From the NCBI RefSeq assembly GCF_963678635.1, contig NC_087067.1, positions 55,734,456-55,798,455 of the forward strand: a stretch of 64,000 nucleotides of DNA, in the 5' to 3' direction. The notes under the pieces are model-generated. The model was not told where the DNA came from. It ran no database searches and saw nothing but the letters and a program-made list of their open reading frames with translations. The translations under genes and the position numbers were made by a program. The stretch is from Symsagittifera roscoffensis (Eukaryota > Xenacoelomorpha > Acoela > Convolutidae). Below, in pieces: positions 31,863 through 42,835 of the stretch (position 1 is its first letter; each line of letters starts with the position of its first letter).

Positions 31863-32111
31863 AATCAACAATCACAGATGACATTCAAAATGAGAACAGA
31901 TTTGAATTGAAAATGGACAGCTGATATACTCAACATACCGTTACTTCATAAATTAAAGTCGGTTTCACATGACAGTTTCACTACTAGATAATTGGATGAC
32001 TTACTCTTACAAAAACAAACAATAGAAAAGTGGAGGCTTATAATCGACTGAAATAATTACATGAATGCTCCCAGACTGCCTTAGATCTCAAAAATGAGGC
32101 CATTTTGGGAA

Positions 32112-32771
32112 TTATTTACGATTGTCTCCATCTGTGAGCCACGCTGTTCCGAGGGAGCGACAAAATAAGTCCCCATACGCTACAAGACTTTTATACGGAG
32201 CGAAGGCGGCATATATCGAGAACGGACAGAAAAAAAAACACTTTTTTGTAAGAGCCTGTAGTCGGCTGCTGGCGGCGAACCATCTCCTTCTTCTTTCTTG
32301 CGCATCAAGCTGTCCGGTTTCTCGATTTTTGAATCGAAGAACTTGCGCACCATATTTGAAACCTTTTCCAAATCCCAGTTGACGCAAAAAACCCCATGCT
32401 CTCTTAGATGCCGTTGGAACACGTATTAAAATATGTAGATAATTGAAAGCAGTTTGATTGCGATCAAAGTGTTCGGGACCACTCGAGAATAGCAGACATT
32501 TCCCATAGAAGCGACTGCCCGTCTGATCTTCGCAATCATCTATAATACAATGAGACTGATTGTCGTCGTCAACCTCGGGAAGTCCACATTGTTTGTAGCA
32601 CTTGTAAAAGTGAGACCCCATCATACGCATGATGCTTTTATCTTTCAATATGTTTCCAAGTCTTTCTTTTACTATCCTAATTTGTTGAAGAAGTGCTTTT
32701 CCTTCATGTGTAGTGTTTGGGAAGAAGATGAAATGAGTGTATTTTGTGTTGCATTGATCTCGAAACTGCAC
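32112..32771 (-). CDS. Unassigned 219-codon open frame within the Polinton
   Basis: This is one of the longest unbroken frames in the window, on the same strand as the polymerase and ATPase. The first ATG is about 48 codons inside (MRMMGSHFYKCYKQC). Features: a basic amphipathic start (QQIRIVKERLGNILK), a Cys/Asp-rich centre (CIIDDCEDQTG), and an Arg-rich segment (ERRRRWFA) before a Cys/aromatic end. I considered the ATPase Walker B for IIDDC, but the real ATPase lies at 28.2-29.1 kb. No known capsid, protease or replication domain is recognised. Being open while neighbours are broken is notable but could be chance. Confidence 0.35.
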   Translation of the reverse strand: MQFRDQCNTKYTHFIFFPNTTHEGKALLQQIRIVKERLGNILKDKSIMRMMGSHFYKCYKQCGLPEVDDDNQSHCIIDDCEDQTGSRFYGKCLLFSSGPEHFDRNQTAFNYLHILIRVPTASKRAWGFLRQLGFGKGFKYGAQVLRFKNRETGQLDAQERRRRWFAASSRLQALTKKCFFFCPFSIYAAFAPYKSLVAYGDLFCRSLGTAWLTDGDNRK

Positions 32772-32892
32772 TTTTGCAAGCGATTTGAAAAAGACAGCAA
32801 ATTGTAATTAGTAACGCAACTAAAAGTCAAAAGGGCTTCAGATCAAACCAAAGAAGATGCAAAGAGAGAAGAACGAATGAAGAAAAATAAAA

Positions 32893-33528
32893 TTATAAAC
32901 ATGATGTATCAAAACAAGTATTATCTGTAAATATATCGTCCAACGCAATATAGTTGTACCAAGGACGATTATCTTTACTGCTGGTACTAACATCATTTGT
33001 TTTTTCGTTGCTTTTGATAATATGAGGGAAACGAATTTTTAGGGATGTTTCATCTCGGGGAGATACTCTCTGAAATGTTTGCTGTTTTTGTTGTTGTTGA
33101 TGTTGTTGTTGTTGTTTTGGTTCGCACGAGGTGAATGACACTTTATGACGGTGTTTGATTTGCCAAATTGTTTGATGGAAAGGGTTGTTGCTTGTTGTTA
33201 TCTCTGCTTCTTCGGCATGGTCATCAACAAAGTTTCCGTTAGCTGTTTCAATATCCTCCTCCTCCTCGTCTTTGACTGATGCTTCTACATCAGTAGACTT
33301 TGCTCGGAATTTTTGTTTTCAACGAAAATGAATCCAGTCAAAAGTACAGCAATGAAGCGCTGTTAATTTAATGAGGATTATGATTGCTAGAAAAATCAAA
33401 GCTTTTCCAAACCAATACAATTCATCTTGTTCATATGAGATTTCGCGAAAAGTTTGGTTCAAATGAAGATTAGCTTCTCCACAGCAAAACACATTTATTA
33501 TAACAACAGCCTTGTTTTTAATTTTCAA
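32893..33528 (-). pseudogene. Unassigned membrane-anchored ORF interrupted by one TGA
   Basis: Frame 33528-33319 codes for 69 residues with a strong transmembrane helix (ALIFLAIIILIKLTAL). After the TGA the same frame stays open for about 140 codons to 32893. It has an acidic stretch (KDEEEEDIETANG), a Gln-rich run (EPKQQQQHQQQQKQQ) and a polar tail (NRPWYNYIALDDIF). A membrane protein with a long cytoplasmic tail is the simplest reading. It may be a virion membrane or accessory protein; the family is unknown. The upstream frame 33783-33559 may be a further, frame-shifted part. Confidence 0.3.
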
Positions 33529-33929
33529 TGAAAAATGTTGTTGAGCAATTGGAGCGCATCATAATTTTTTGTTCATGAACATCCAGAAAAAAATGTAAAC
33601 TGAAAAAAAAAATAGCGTGAGCAAAGTCCTAGGGGAATAGTTTCCCGATTCTAAACAAAAAACACGTTTATTGTTTTTTGTGTTTGTTACTTTTTCGCAA
33701 AACTGGTTTCGCAACCTGCTTGAGCAACTAGAATGTCGAATGGACGCAAATGGAGATCTCAGCTTCTGAACTTCTAGTTTCACAAAGGCTCAAAACTTTT
33801 AGCTATTAATTTTTTCTCTACAGCTCGATTTAGAGTTAGTCCTTTGATTGTTATTAAATTATAATCAAATATGCTTTGCGTATTGAAGCCGCACAAAAAA
33901 TAAAATTTAGGTCCCCACTATAGATTTTT

Positions 33930-36900
33930 AAAATCTCAAATTTTTTCAGAATCTCGTCTGTCTGGGCCCCAAATTGTTTCCTAATGGTTTATCTCTGTTC
34001 TGTGTTTTTGTCGGCGAATCTGTTTCATCAATGTACATAATGCTGTCTGTTTCACATTACAGTATTTTTGTCGTGTTTTTCACCCGCTGCATGTACCCGT
34101 AGAGGACAGCGCGCGCCTGAGCTGTTGTAAATCCAGCCAGCACAACATTTGATAATCAGGCAGAATCTGCAGCATCATCAATATCTTCATAGTGCAGGTA
34201 CATCAAGTCATTTCATACAAGGGTTGCATCTAATACTCCAGTGGTGTTCGAAGTGAAATATTCAATAACATCAGTGTAATTATTGATATCTCGAGTTTTT
34301 GGCAAGTTTTCTCGCATTCAAAGACCTCCTCAAAAAGAATTCAAGTTAGTTTTCGAAATGAAAAGAAGACCTTCATTGTAACTAATTTTGTAAGGATCAA
34401 CTTGACGCCTTCAATGAGTTCAAAACGTTGCAAAAAGTCTGTTTTATGAAAACACAATCTCGCTGGCTGGCAATCACAAGTTTTTGGCCATCCTCTCGCT
34501 TCAGTTTTAATTTTCAAGAAAGTATTAATGTATTCTTTGAAGAGGTGGCTGCTTCGTTTTTCATGGTTTCGTTTCCACACCTCTACGACATCTGAAATCC
34601 GGTAGTCATTCAATAACCTTAATTGGAGTTCAACGGGTACACAGGTACCCCAAAATGCTGTTTCGAGATGATTGTTTCCATGTCTGCATTAAAGTTGCAG
34701 TAGGTTCTCGCAAAATGTTGTAGATTTTTGTCGGAAGCAGATTCTTTGACGCAGTTTTTACAAAGAGGGAAGAAAAGTTTCGATTTTTTTTTGAAAGAGA
34801 GGACAGGTATCATAAGACTTTGCGGCGGCAAGAGAAGACATTTATTCAGTCCAAGCCAATCGTCTTTTAGAATTCGATTTTCAGCTAAACTTCTCGGTTG
34901 ACAGTAAAGGGAGCCGGGGGTTTTCAGCATAACTTTTCAATTCAACGAGTTCAGATCATGTTCAACTTCAGTCGTCGTCGTCATTTTTCCTCCTGCCTCA
35001 GCGAAAACAGGTGCAATTGAAATTTCCGATGGATGACCAACGAGGTACGGACAGTTCGCGTTAAAGTAGGAATGAAGGAAAATGTTGATTATTATCGTAG
35101 TAAAATTTTTCAGTCCTGCCGCCCTTAAAAGCATCTCGTGCACTTAATGGTGTGTTGGCGCTCTAAGAAACAATTGATTGCAGCATTTTAGAAGAGGAAA
35201 GCGTTGTGCTGTTGTCTTTTTTGTTATGTAGATCGGTTACTAAGGTACGATAGTCACAGTCCCAAATATGCTCACATGCCTCAACGATGAAATCGTATCC
35301 GTCTGATGTTTTCTACATGGTTTCCTTATTGACCTGCTTCTGTAAAAGTTTGAATTTCTGTAAAAAATTTCATTGTCATTCCGAATTTTTTGTTGAAAAC
35401 GTAACGGTTTGGAAAATTTTTTGAACATCCGTGATAATAGCAACCAAAAAAATTCAAAAATCGTTACAAGATGCGGGGTATTTTTTTTCTTTGACGACAA
35501 TGATCATAAATACTGCTCGTCTAGTCTTAGCTCTTTGTAGTCAAAGAAGAAAAAGACCCGGCATCTTGTTACTATCAATGAAATTTTTGGGTTGCATTTA
35601 TCACATCATCTCGTCAACTTTACATGGACCATTTTGTTGCTCTCTGATTTTTCCGTTACTGATATTAGATTTGCCTGATTTGTAAAAAAAAACACAGTTT
35701 TGTATTTATCCATTTCGGTTTTCTCGCTTTCCTGACTTCCAATCCAGGACAATCATTGTCAAGCAGGAAAAGATGTAGCATCATGAGATCGATAACCATT
35801 GATCGGTAAAAAAGCAATTGCTTTCATAAGCATAAAGAGATGTCTATAAATATAATGGCATGCAGATGCAGTAGTACACGCAACTTTGAAGGGGTCAATT
35901 CCACTGCAAATCGATTTGATCAAGGTTAGAATGTGAACTACGCCTTGACCTAATAACTCCACGTCTGATTGACAGTATTCTATCAAATCTTGGGAAAAAT
36001 TGTGCACTTCATTGGACTGCTAATAGTTGTGTCGCTGTTGCTTGTGCCACTTGGAAAAATCTTCAGTTTCTTTTTTTTTGTTTTTCATGCTTGCTATCCC
36101 AAAAAGACATATAGGGGAAAGTGCCCGTCTTCAAAAGCGAATTGCTGACTGGTGCTCGGAAAACCAGAATGATTTTAAGGTGGTCGTTGTGATGGACAAA
36201 ATTCGCTTCCATTGAAGATTTAGGCTGATAACAATGATCACAGTCTTCAGAGTACCAGAAAAGCTTTGTCCAAGATTGCAGTCTTTTGATTCATGAAAGA
36301 CATTAATTTTCTGTTGATCAAGTGCCGCTGTGCCGAAAAGATATTGAGGAACGTAACCTTTTAAAATCTCTGTCAGTCCATCTCTGTCCATCTCTGTCAG
36401 TCCAAGGATATTGGAATGAAAACAAATGAGTCGATAAACCTCTTGTTTTCCACTTTCGTAGATATGAATTCATTGCCTCTTGAAACAACCTTTGAAATGC
36501 ATTGTTGTTGTTCATGTAACTATTCAAGAATGGGTAAAAAATCAAATCCGCTACCAAAGTGTGCAATGAGCCATTCCCATTTACTTACACGTTCCAGATC
36601 ACCAAAAAAGAATGACCAACATTGTGATCCGCAAATGTAACCCCTAAGCACATGTTCTTGATCACCACTCAGTGTTTTTGCGCATAACAAAACATCCTTA
36701 TGACTTTTGCTCTGCTCGCAACTTTATCCGTTCCTATAACAAAAACCCAGATTGCATTGTCTTGTACTGCTTGCTCAGTATCTCGATCAATGTCCGGTAA
36801 CGGGCTGCTTTCTTCGTCCATTTTCTTTGTCTTTCTCGCTAATTCCTGATGTTTTTTACTTTCATTGTCGTAGTCGGTGTTTGGGCGTTTCCTTCTTATT

Positions 36901-38228
36901 GGTGGTTGAATGAAGCATCGATGCAAATGACTCTTCCCATTGTCAAAGTACTGGGAGCAAACGACGCACAGTGTTTTTGAATCTTTATGCGAAGACATTG
37001 ACCGCTTTGCGACACAGGCAGAACATATGGGGCACTGTCTAAAACTTGCGCAGTGTGAGATGTGAGCATCCGTACAAAGTTGAGTTTTCAGTTTCAATCC
37101 ACACGTAGTGCACGGAGCTATCCCTCCTACTTGATAAGAATCAAGGCGACCGCATCTATTTTTACATTCAGCTTGTCTACACATGAGCTGGCAGGGCACA
37201 TATGCTTAGATGTTGAATAGGCTTTGTGACAAGCATAACAGTAAAAACGAGCCCAGACTAAACTTTTCATTGTTGTTATAAGATCCACATGTCCTCCTCC
37301 ATCTGGATTATACAACGCTATATGCTTTTGTCGACTTTCGTTAAAACACTTTAGGAAAGCAGCCATAAACTTTCGGTCATACCGAGATATTGCATAATTT
37401 TTGAGTGGAACCATTTTTGACAGTTTTTCAAGTTTTTCAAGCGTCCATGTTGCCCCATACTTTAATGTAAAACTGTCTGTTAATTGGTTTTCTATCACTA
37501 TTTGTTTGATAAGACGGTTCATAGCGACCGATTGGTTCTCTAGGCAGGATAAGTTTTTCTTTTTTCGAGCTCATTGAGCTGCTTCCATTATGCGTTCGTG
37601 TCCAGTGGCAAGTGCAGTGATTAGGCAGTTATTGTCTTCTGTCTCAATTATTCGTACGACTGATTGTTTTTGCTGCATAAAAGTGAGCAGATTGGGAATG
37701 GTGCGGTTATTTATACCTCTAATATCTTTACACCCCATTGCGGGAAAAGATACAGACATAACATTCAATTGAAATGTACTACTGATATTAAAACCTTGGT
37801 TGGAATTCAGTACCCGATCCATTTCGCTTACATAAATCTATGCTGAAATCGTCATGATCTTTGAATGGTATATGAATCTGAAAACTTAATCTAGGATCTT
37901 GTTGAATCACTCTAACTCTATGAGAAAAATTTTGCAAGGTTGTTTGCAGCTCTTGAATCAGCGAAGACAGAATGTGACCCAAAATCAGTTTGATTTTGTC
38001 TACCTGTGATTCCAATTTGGAAAAGGTCACCTCGTATTCTCTACTGACAGCTTGAAGCGCGCTTCTTCTTTGTGGTCTTCTAGAAACTGTATAAAAGTCC
38101 TGAGGGTTAAAAAGGACCCCATGTACTTGCAGTTGACGGCAAGCGCGCCAGTCAATCAAATTTTGTGCGTACGTGTCTGTGTGATTACATCCAAACTCCT
38201 GAATTGTCACAAAAACGTTGTTACCCAC
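33930..38228 (-). pseudogene. Polinton protein-primed DNA polymerase B, broken into many frames
   Basis: Read on the minus strand. The N-terminal region (38228-37571, two overlapping frames) has FQIHIPFKDHDDFSIDL and the TIPNLLTFMQQKQSV segment. Next come VDLITTMKSLVWARFYCYAC, Cys-rich fingers (CPICSACVAKRSMSSH, 37199-36669), and exonuclease/TPR-side parts GYVPQYLF and EYCQSDVELL with GIDPFKVACTTASAC. RDAFKGGRTEKFY (near 35.11 kb), a hallmark of this family, is followed by a frameshift and CPYLVGHPSEI, LPPQSLMIPVL with KLFFPLCKNC, and HLFKEYINTFLKIKTEARGW. NVVLAGFTTAQARAVLYGYM comes last, then the catalytic motif near 34.03 kb. There the first residue is a stop codon and the first Asp is Glu (*CETDS). 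The enzyme replicates the element. At least five frame breaks make it inactive. Its N-terminal region lies in the left arm of a large palindrome. Confidence 0.85.
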
Positions 38229-38658
38229 TTGACGTTAGGAAAACTTTGTGGAAATAAAAAGCAAAGAGCATCCGGTTCGAAACCTGCACCAAGTGAGTAG
38301 CAACGTTAAGTGAGTGAGTAACAAAGTTTTCGTAACGTCAAGTGGGTAACAAAGTTTTCGTGGCATTTCAGGAATTTGGATGTAACCACACAGACACACA
38401 CGCACAAAACTTGATTGACTGGCCCGTTTGCCGTCAGCTGCAAGTACATGGGGTCCTCTTTCAACCCACAGGACTTTTATACAGTTTCTAGAAGACCACA
38501 GAGAAGAAGCGCGCTTCAAACTGTCAGTTGAGACTACGAGGTGACCTTTTCCAACTTGGAATCAAAGGTAGAGAAAATCAAATTGATATTTGGTCACATT
38601 CTGTCTTCGCTGATTTAAGAGCTGCAGACAAACTTGGAACATTTTTCTCACGCAGTTA
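37913..38658. repeat. Large palindrome 1: ~337-bp arms, 71-bp loop
   Basis: 37913-38249 is inverted at 38321-38658 with roughly 85% identity by eye. Examples are CAGCGAAGACAGAATGTGAC against GTCACATTCTGTCTTCGCTG and the ACCCACTTGACGTTA / TAACGTCAAGTGGGT pair near the centre. The left arm carries polymerase N-terminal coding sequence, so two open frames starting with the same residues (MKRASSLWSSRNCIKV) occur on opposite strands. The loop (38250-38320) has a second copy at 38698-38768. Confidence 0.9.
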
Positions 38659-38665
38659 ATTTTTT

Positions 38666-38800
38666 GTAATGCTCTACGCAATTGACCCAACCCTTGTGAA
38701 AATAAAAAGCTAAGAGCATCCCGTTCGAAACCTGCGCCAAGTGAGTAACAACCTTAAGTGAGTGAGTAACAAAGGTTGGGTGAAATGCGTAGAGCATTAC
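38666..38800. repeat. Palindrome 2: ~32-bp arms around the same 71-bp loop
   Basis: GTAATGCTCTACGCA...ACCCAACC (38666-38697) is inverted at 38769-38800 (GGTTGGGT...TGCGTAGAGCATTAC). The loop shares GTGAGTGAGTAAC, GTTCGAAACCTGC and AATAAAAAGC with the loop of palindrome 1, and is about 90% identical by eye. Arm sequences are unrelated to palindrome 1 except for the ends next to the loop (TTTGT / ACAAAG). Confidence 0.9.
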
Positions 38801-40265
38801 TTGTTCTCGACACTTGTTTACTTTTTGAAAACCTGAATTTAAAAAAAAAAATTTGTCATTTGTTCGCAAACTATCACGTTTGATTGGATGCTTCGGGTTT
38901 TGGAATATCTCCAACCACTTGATGTAAAGAAAAAAAACGTTGAATCTAAAATTTTTTAATTAAGTAGTTGGGATGGTTAGTAATAGTCAATCAATGTGTA
39001 TCGTTCAAATGGTCGTTTTTTATCCAAATAATTAGTTTAAGAAAAAAAACGCACTACATTGAAGTGTACAAAAAGAAGCATCAACTGGTGTTTTATTTGA
39101 GAATTTTCCGTCTTTTTTGACTGTCGATTGATGGATTGTATCTCATTTGATACAAAACCTTTATCATCAAACGGGTCATTTTGAAGAGTTGAAGCGTTTC
39201 TAGATTCTTGCAACACTCCTGTTTTGCCACTGCCAGTAGGCCTCTTCTGAGATTGTGCAAAAGCTTCAGTTTTAACCTCATTATTACTCTATTGCTCGGG
39301 TTAATATCCTTCACTTCATGGAAGCTACTCTCCAGCAACTCCAGCTCTTAATGAGTTTTGGCTACTGCAACTGCGGTCATTTTAACTCAGCGGACTTTTA
39401 GGTATGGTTCAATTGTTTGATCGATCATTCAATGAGAAAGAAATTCCGTCAAAATGGTCAATCAAAAAGATTAATTAGGACTTCATTTTTATATTTTAAG
39501 AAATTTCCATTAGTCTAACCAATAGAATCCACCATAATAGACCATAAACCAACAACAGAATTATTTGAGGTATCGAGTGCTTTTCAAAGTTTTCGTCTTT
39601 GCTTCGCTTTGTCAGTCAAGCCTGCTCTATTACAAAATCTTCTATATTTCTTCACAATTCGAAGCAGTATTTGCCACAAGTCATTGAAACGGCCCGGATT
39701 CTGTACAATTTCCGGCAATATCATAGTTGTTATTTTAGTGATAATCAATTTCTCAATGTAACAGAGCTTTTTCCTTTTCTCCTTCCGTTAAGGAGTAGTA
39801 GTACCAAAAATTTTTATCGCCTCTTTTGAGAGAATCAATAACCCTATGAATTATGAAACTGTCTGTCATGCTTCTCTCTCAAAGTATTGATTGTGTCTGC
39901 TGCTGGTGTGTGACAAGAACACAGTTTTCAAAATGTATCAGAAATCGTACAGAAAAAAAACATTGGTTTATGGCAATTTCACCCCAGTTGATGTAGCTTG
40001 CTCAGTATTGTCCCCTTTCTCCCTGTCGTCAACAAATACCATCGAGTTTTGATTACCTTCTTCTTCTTCGATGTCTGTTTGCTAAGAAATTTCTTCCTCC
40101 ACCTTGCCGCCAACCAAAATGTCATCAGGCCTGACGGTACTCATTCTGACTTGATTTAAAGATTGCTCACTGATTGCGGATTTAAAGATTGCTCATCAAA
40201 TGTCTTTAACCGAGAAGCCCGAAACATATCAAAACTTTTTTGAAATATTAGAAACTGTAGTAAGC
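38801..40265. other. A+T-rich interval with one weak ORF
   Basis: Minus frame 39338-39093 codes for 81 residues (LESSFHEVKDINPSNR..., LKLKLLHNLRRGLLAV...), basic and probably helical, on the strand of the Polinton genes. It starts without a clear ATG and has no recognised relative. The rest shows no gene. Confidence 0.3.
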
Positions 40266-40745
40266 TTAGCCCTTTTTTGGCGTTTTGCTAAATTTGAGTT
40301 CTTTGGCAGCCCAGATATCATCTTCTGGAAAACTGTTATTTTCCTGAGACTGAATGAAAACATCCATATTGTCTGCCGATGTTTCCTGGTTGACCTCATC
40401 CTTATCGTTGGTCTGAACTGACGCCGCCGAATAGTTCTCCAAAGGTCTTGATGATTGTATGTTAATAAGAGCTGCTAGCGCCCTCTCGAATTGAGCTCGA
40501 AGCTCCAGGTCTGCATGCCCCAACAAAACCTCATTGGTTGAACCAGCCAAAACCGTCATTGCCGAAAACTGTTCGAGCGTAAGATTCATTTGATTGACTC
40601 GAAACTAATCTCCTGTTGAGTCCATCCACGTTTCATGTAGAGATAGACATTGTCACCTTAAATTTGGATAGCAAATTGGACAAATCGTCTATTACGACGC
40701 TCAAGATCCCACGAAGCGTCCACATTCGATTGTTTCATGTCGTCG
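40266..40745 (-). pseudogene. PC4-like (transcription coactivator p15) fragment with C-terminal extension, frameshifted
   Basis: The frame from 40745 reads WDLERRNRRFVQFAIQI, a stop, then GDNVYLYMKRGWTQQEISF. After a one-step frame change it continues as MNLTLEQFSAMTVLAGSTNE and a polar tail to about 40266. The order (N-x-RRFV..., G-x-x-YL-x-M, basic-Gly, ISL-like, L-x-x-EQF-x-x-M) resembles the single-strand-DNA-binding PC4 fold. The match is by eye and has gaps. A PC4-like protein could take part in the element's replication or transcription. The unbroken part is 107 codons (40589-40266). Confidence 0.35.
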
Positions 40746-41351
40746 ACAGCTGATATTCTTTTTTTTAAAATTCTTATCCTAATGTAGTCTTGTCCTGTTG
40801 CTGCTGCTGCTTGAACTTAGTTTTTGACCAATCGCTAACACTTAACCTTGCTTTTTGTTGCTATGAATTCATCTTTCGTCTGAAACTCAAAGTATAGTTT
40901 AGACAATCATTGTAATCTGATGTTTTACATATATGCCTACCAAAATAGAAACGAAATTAGATTTCCCAAGTTAATTTTTTGAAACAAGAGTGTAAGAAAA
41001 CTTCTTGCAACGCCTGTAAACAGAACTTAACCACCAGAGTCTGTACGTATTTTAATCAGTATATTATGTATCAGTTTCTCTGTCAAAATTTTTTCTGTGA
41101 ACTATCAAACACTTGATGAAAACTACCGGTGAACGAATTGGCATTTTCAATTGTCGACAACATTTCTCGCGAGTCGAACAACTGAAAACTTCTTAATAAG
41201 GGTGCTTTTGTATAACCCACCGTTTGTTCCACTCTTTGTTCCAACGCCAGCGAGAAATATGAATAGTTTTTTTCATGCTATAAATTAAATCTTCAAAAAT
41301 TTTGTTGTGGTTTCCAAGAAGACTTTGTAAATTTCTATACCATTTGTTATT

Positions 41352-41504
41352 CTAGTTTATTTTTAGATACGTCACTTTTGCAAGACTTTCACACCATTGC
41401 CCTTGAAGACTCAAGGGCTCGCCTAATGCTGTTTGGAATAATGAAAGAGTGTTTTCAGTGTCCAAAGCTGCATATGAGGAAAAGTCAACCGTGAAAGATT
41501 CCAT
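41352..41504 (-). pseudogene. N-terminal fragment resembling a Polinton virion-associated protein
   Basis: ATG 41504 starts a 50-codon frame reading MESFTVDFSSYAALD..., NTLSLFQTALGEPLSL, GQWCESLAKVTYL, then stop. Several Polinton-like elements encode a protein that begins with the same pattern (an FxVxxxS start, N-T-L-S-x-F, a P-x-x-L-x-G-x-W segment, then xxYP). I recall that family as virion-associated, but its exact role is uncertain. Sequence below 41352 is too decayed to follow. Confidence 0.4.
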
Positions 41505-41559
41505 TTTCTAAAGAATAACAAGAAAAAATAAACTTTGAACAAAAATTTTCACAAATTGT

Positions 41560-42835
41560 GAATCTAATGCTAACACATGAGAAAGTTTCAAACATTACAA
41601 AGCTTCCCAAACACAATCAAGCATTGTTCAAACATGACTTTAGTCTGTTCACATTTAGTGAACAAAAACTCTTAATCATGCATGGCACGAACAACTTCTT
41701 AAACATTGAAGAAAAAAAATTTATACATGTTTTTATTCGGTTCTAAATTTTTGAAAAAATTTTCTTAAGCATGTTTGGGGAGACCAATTTTTTAAACGTT
41801 GAAAATATTTGTTCACAAAATGTGAATAGTTTTGTTCAATGTATGAACTAGTTGACCATTTTTACTAGGGATAATTTTGCTAAAAATAGTTGCTGATTAT
41901 AAATTTCAAATTTAATAATGAAAAGAAGGCAACTAACAAAATTGTGAGTTTTGGAATTAAAAGTTTTCCTCCTCGTAAAGATGATATTCAAATCGACACA
42001 AAAATTGACCAATCACAAGCAAGCATTCTTATTCACTCCCTCCTGGTAAATTATTTTTCTTTTCTTTTTTGTACATGTCTTCAATCTGTTGACATTCTTT
42101 TAATAAAAATTCCTAACCGTGTATGGGGACCAAATTCTTAAACGTAGAAAAAAACTGTTCTTAAAATATGTACAGTTTTGTTCAATGTATAAACTGGTTG
42201 ACAGTTTTCATTAGGAATACTTTTATTTTTATTTTTATAAATAAAAAAGAAGTCAACAAACAAATTTGTGTCTTTTGGAAAAAATTGTTTTCCTCCTTAT
42301 GAAAAGCTATTCAAATTGAAACCAAAATTGACCAATCAGAGTACCAGGTTTCAATTGACCAATCACAAGCAAGAATAAAATTCCTATTCACTATCTCCTG
42401 GTTAATTTTTATTTTATTTTATTTTTTTCTACATGTCTTTAAACTGTTCACATTTTGTGAACCAAATATCTTAACAATGCACGTGGAAAACAAGTTTTCA
42501 AACGTTGGAAAAATCGGTTAAAAAAGTTAACAGTTTCATTCAATGTATAAACTTGTTGACAGTTTTTTTAAATTTAATAAATGAAAAGAAGGCAACAAAC
42601 AAATTTTTGTGGTTTGGAATGAAATGTTTTCCTCCTTACAAGAAAGATATTCAAATTGACATTAAAACTGACCAATCGGAGTACAAGGTTTCAATTGACC
42701 AATCACAAGCAAGCTTATTCATTAATTCTTTCCTGGTTATTTTTACTTTCTTTTAATTTTGTTTTTAAATTTTTTTTAGATGTCTTCAATCTGTTCACAT
42801 TTTGTGAAAAAAATTCTGAGCCATGCATGGTATTC
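41560..42835. repeat. Satellite-like array, ~355-bp units
   Basis: Three full degenerate units begin near 41768, 42121 and 42480, preceded by a partial one. Each contains TTGTTCAATGTATAAACT(A/G)GTTGACAG-like sequence, AAAAGAAGGCAAC, TTTTCCTCCT, GACCAATCACAAGCAAG and TGTTCACATTTTGTGAA. The palindromic TTCACAAAATGTGAA motif recurs at both array ends. Small ORFs are repeat-derived. Confidence 0.8.

Larger units (their letters stand above)
26980..41504 (-). mobile_element. Degraded Polinton/Maverick (adintovirus-like) element
   Basis: Three hallmark genes are found in Polinton-like layout, all on the minus strand: protein-primed DNA polymerase B (about 38.2-33.9 kb), packaging ATPase (about 29.1-28.2 kb) and retroviral-type integrase at the far end (about 27.6-27.0 kb). 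A fragment like a Polinton virion-associated protein (41352-41504) and a PC4-like fragment (about 40.75-40.27 kb) lie beyond the polymerase. Frameshifts and stops show that the copy is dead. No recognisable hexon-like major capsid gene or adenain protease was found, and no terminal inverted repeats were matched, so the true limits are uncertain. The given limits are those of the outermost supported parts. Confidence 0.75.

Noticed and set aside
32112-32771. Reading the 219-codon ORF as the packaging ATPase because of IIDDC
   Set aside because: No Walker A precedes it, and a better ATPase match (LIIFDDFG with correct surroundings) lies at 28.2-29.1 kb.
38052-38519. Two small genes starting with the same residues on opposite strands (38052-38300 plus, 38235-38519 minus)
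   Set aside because: They are both produced by the palindrome and are antisense to polymerase coding sequence.
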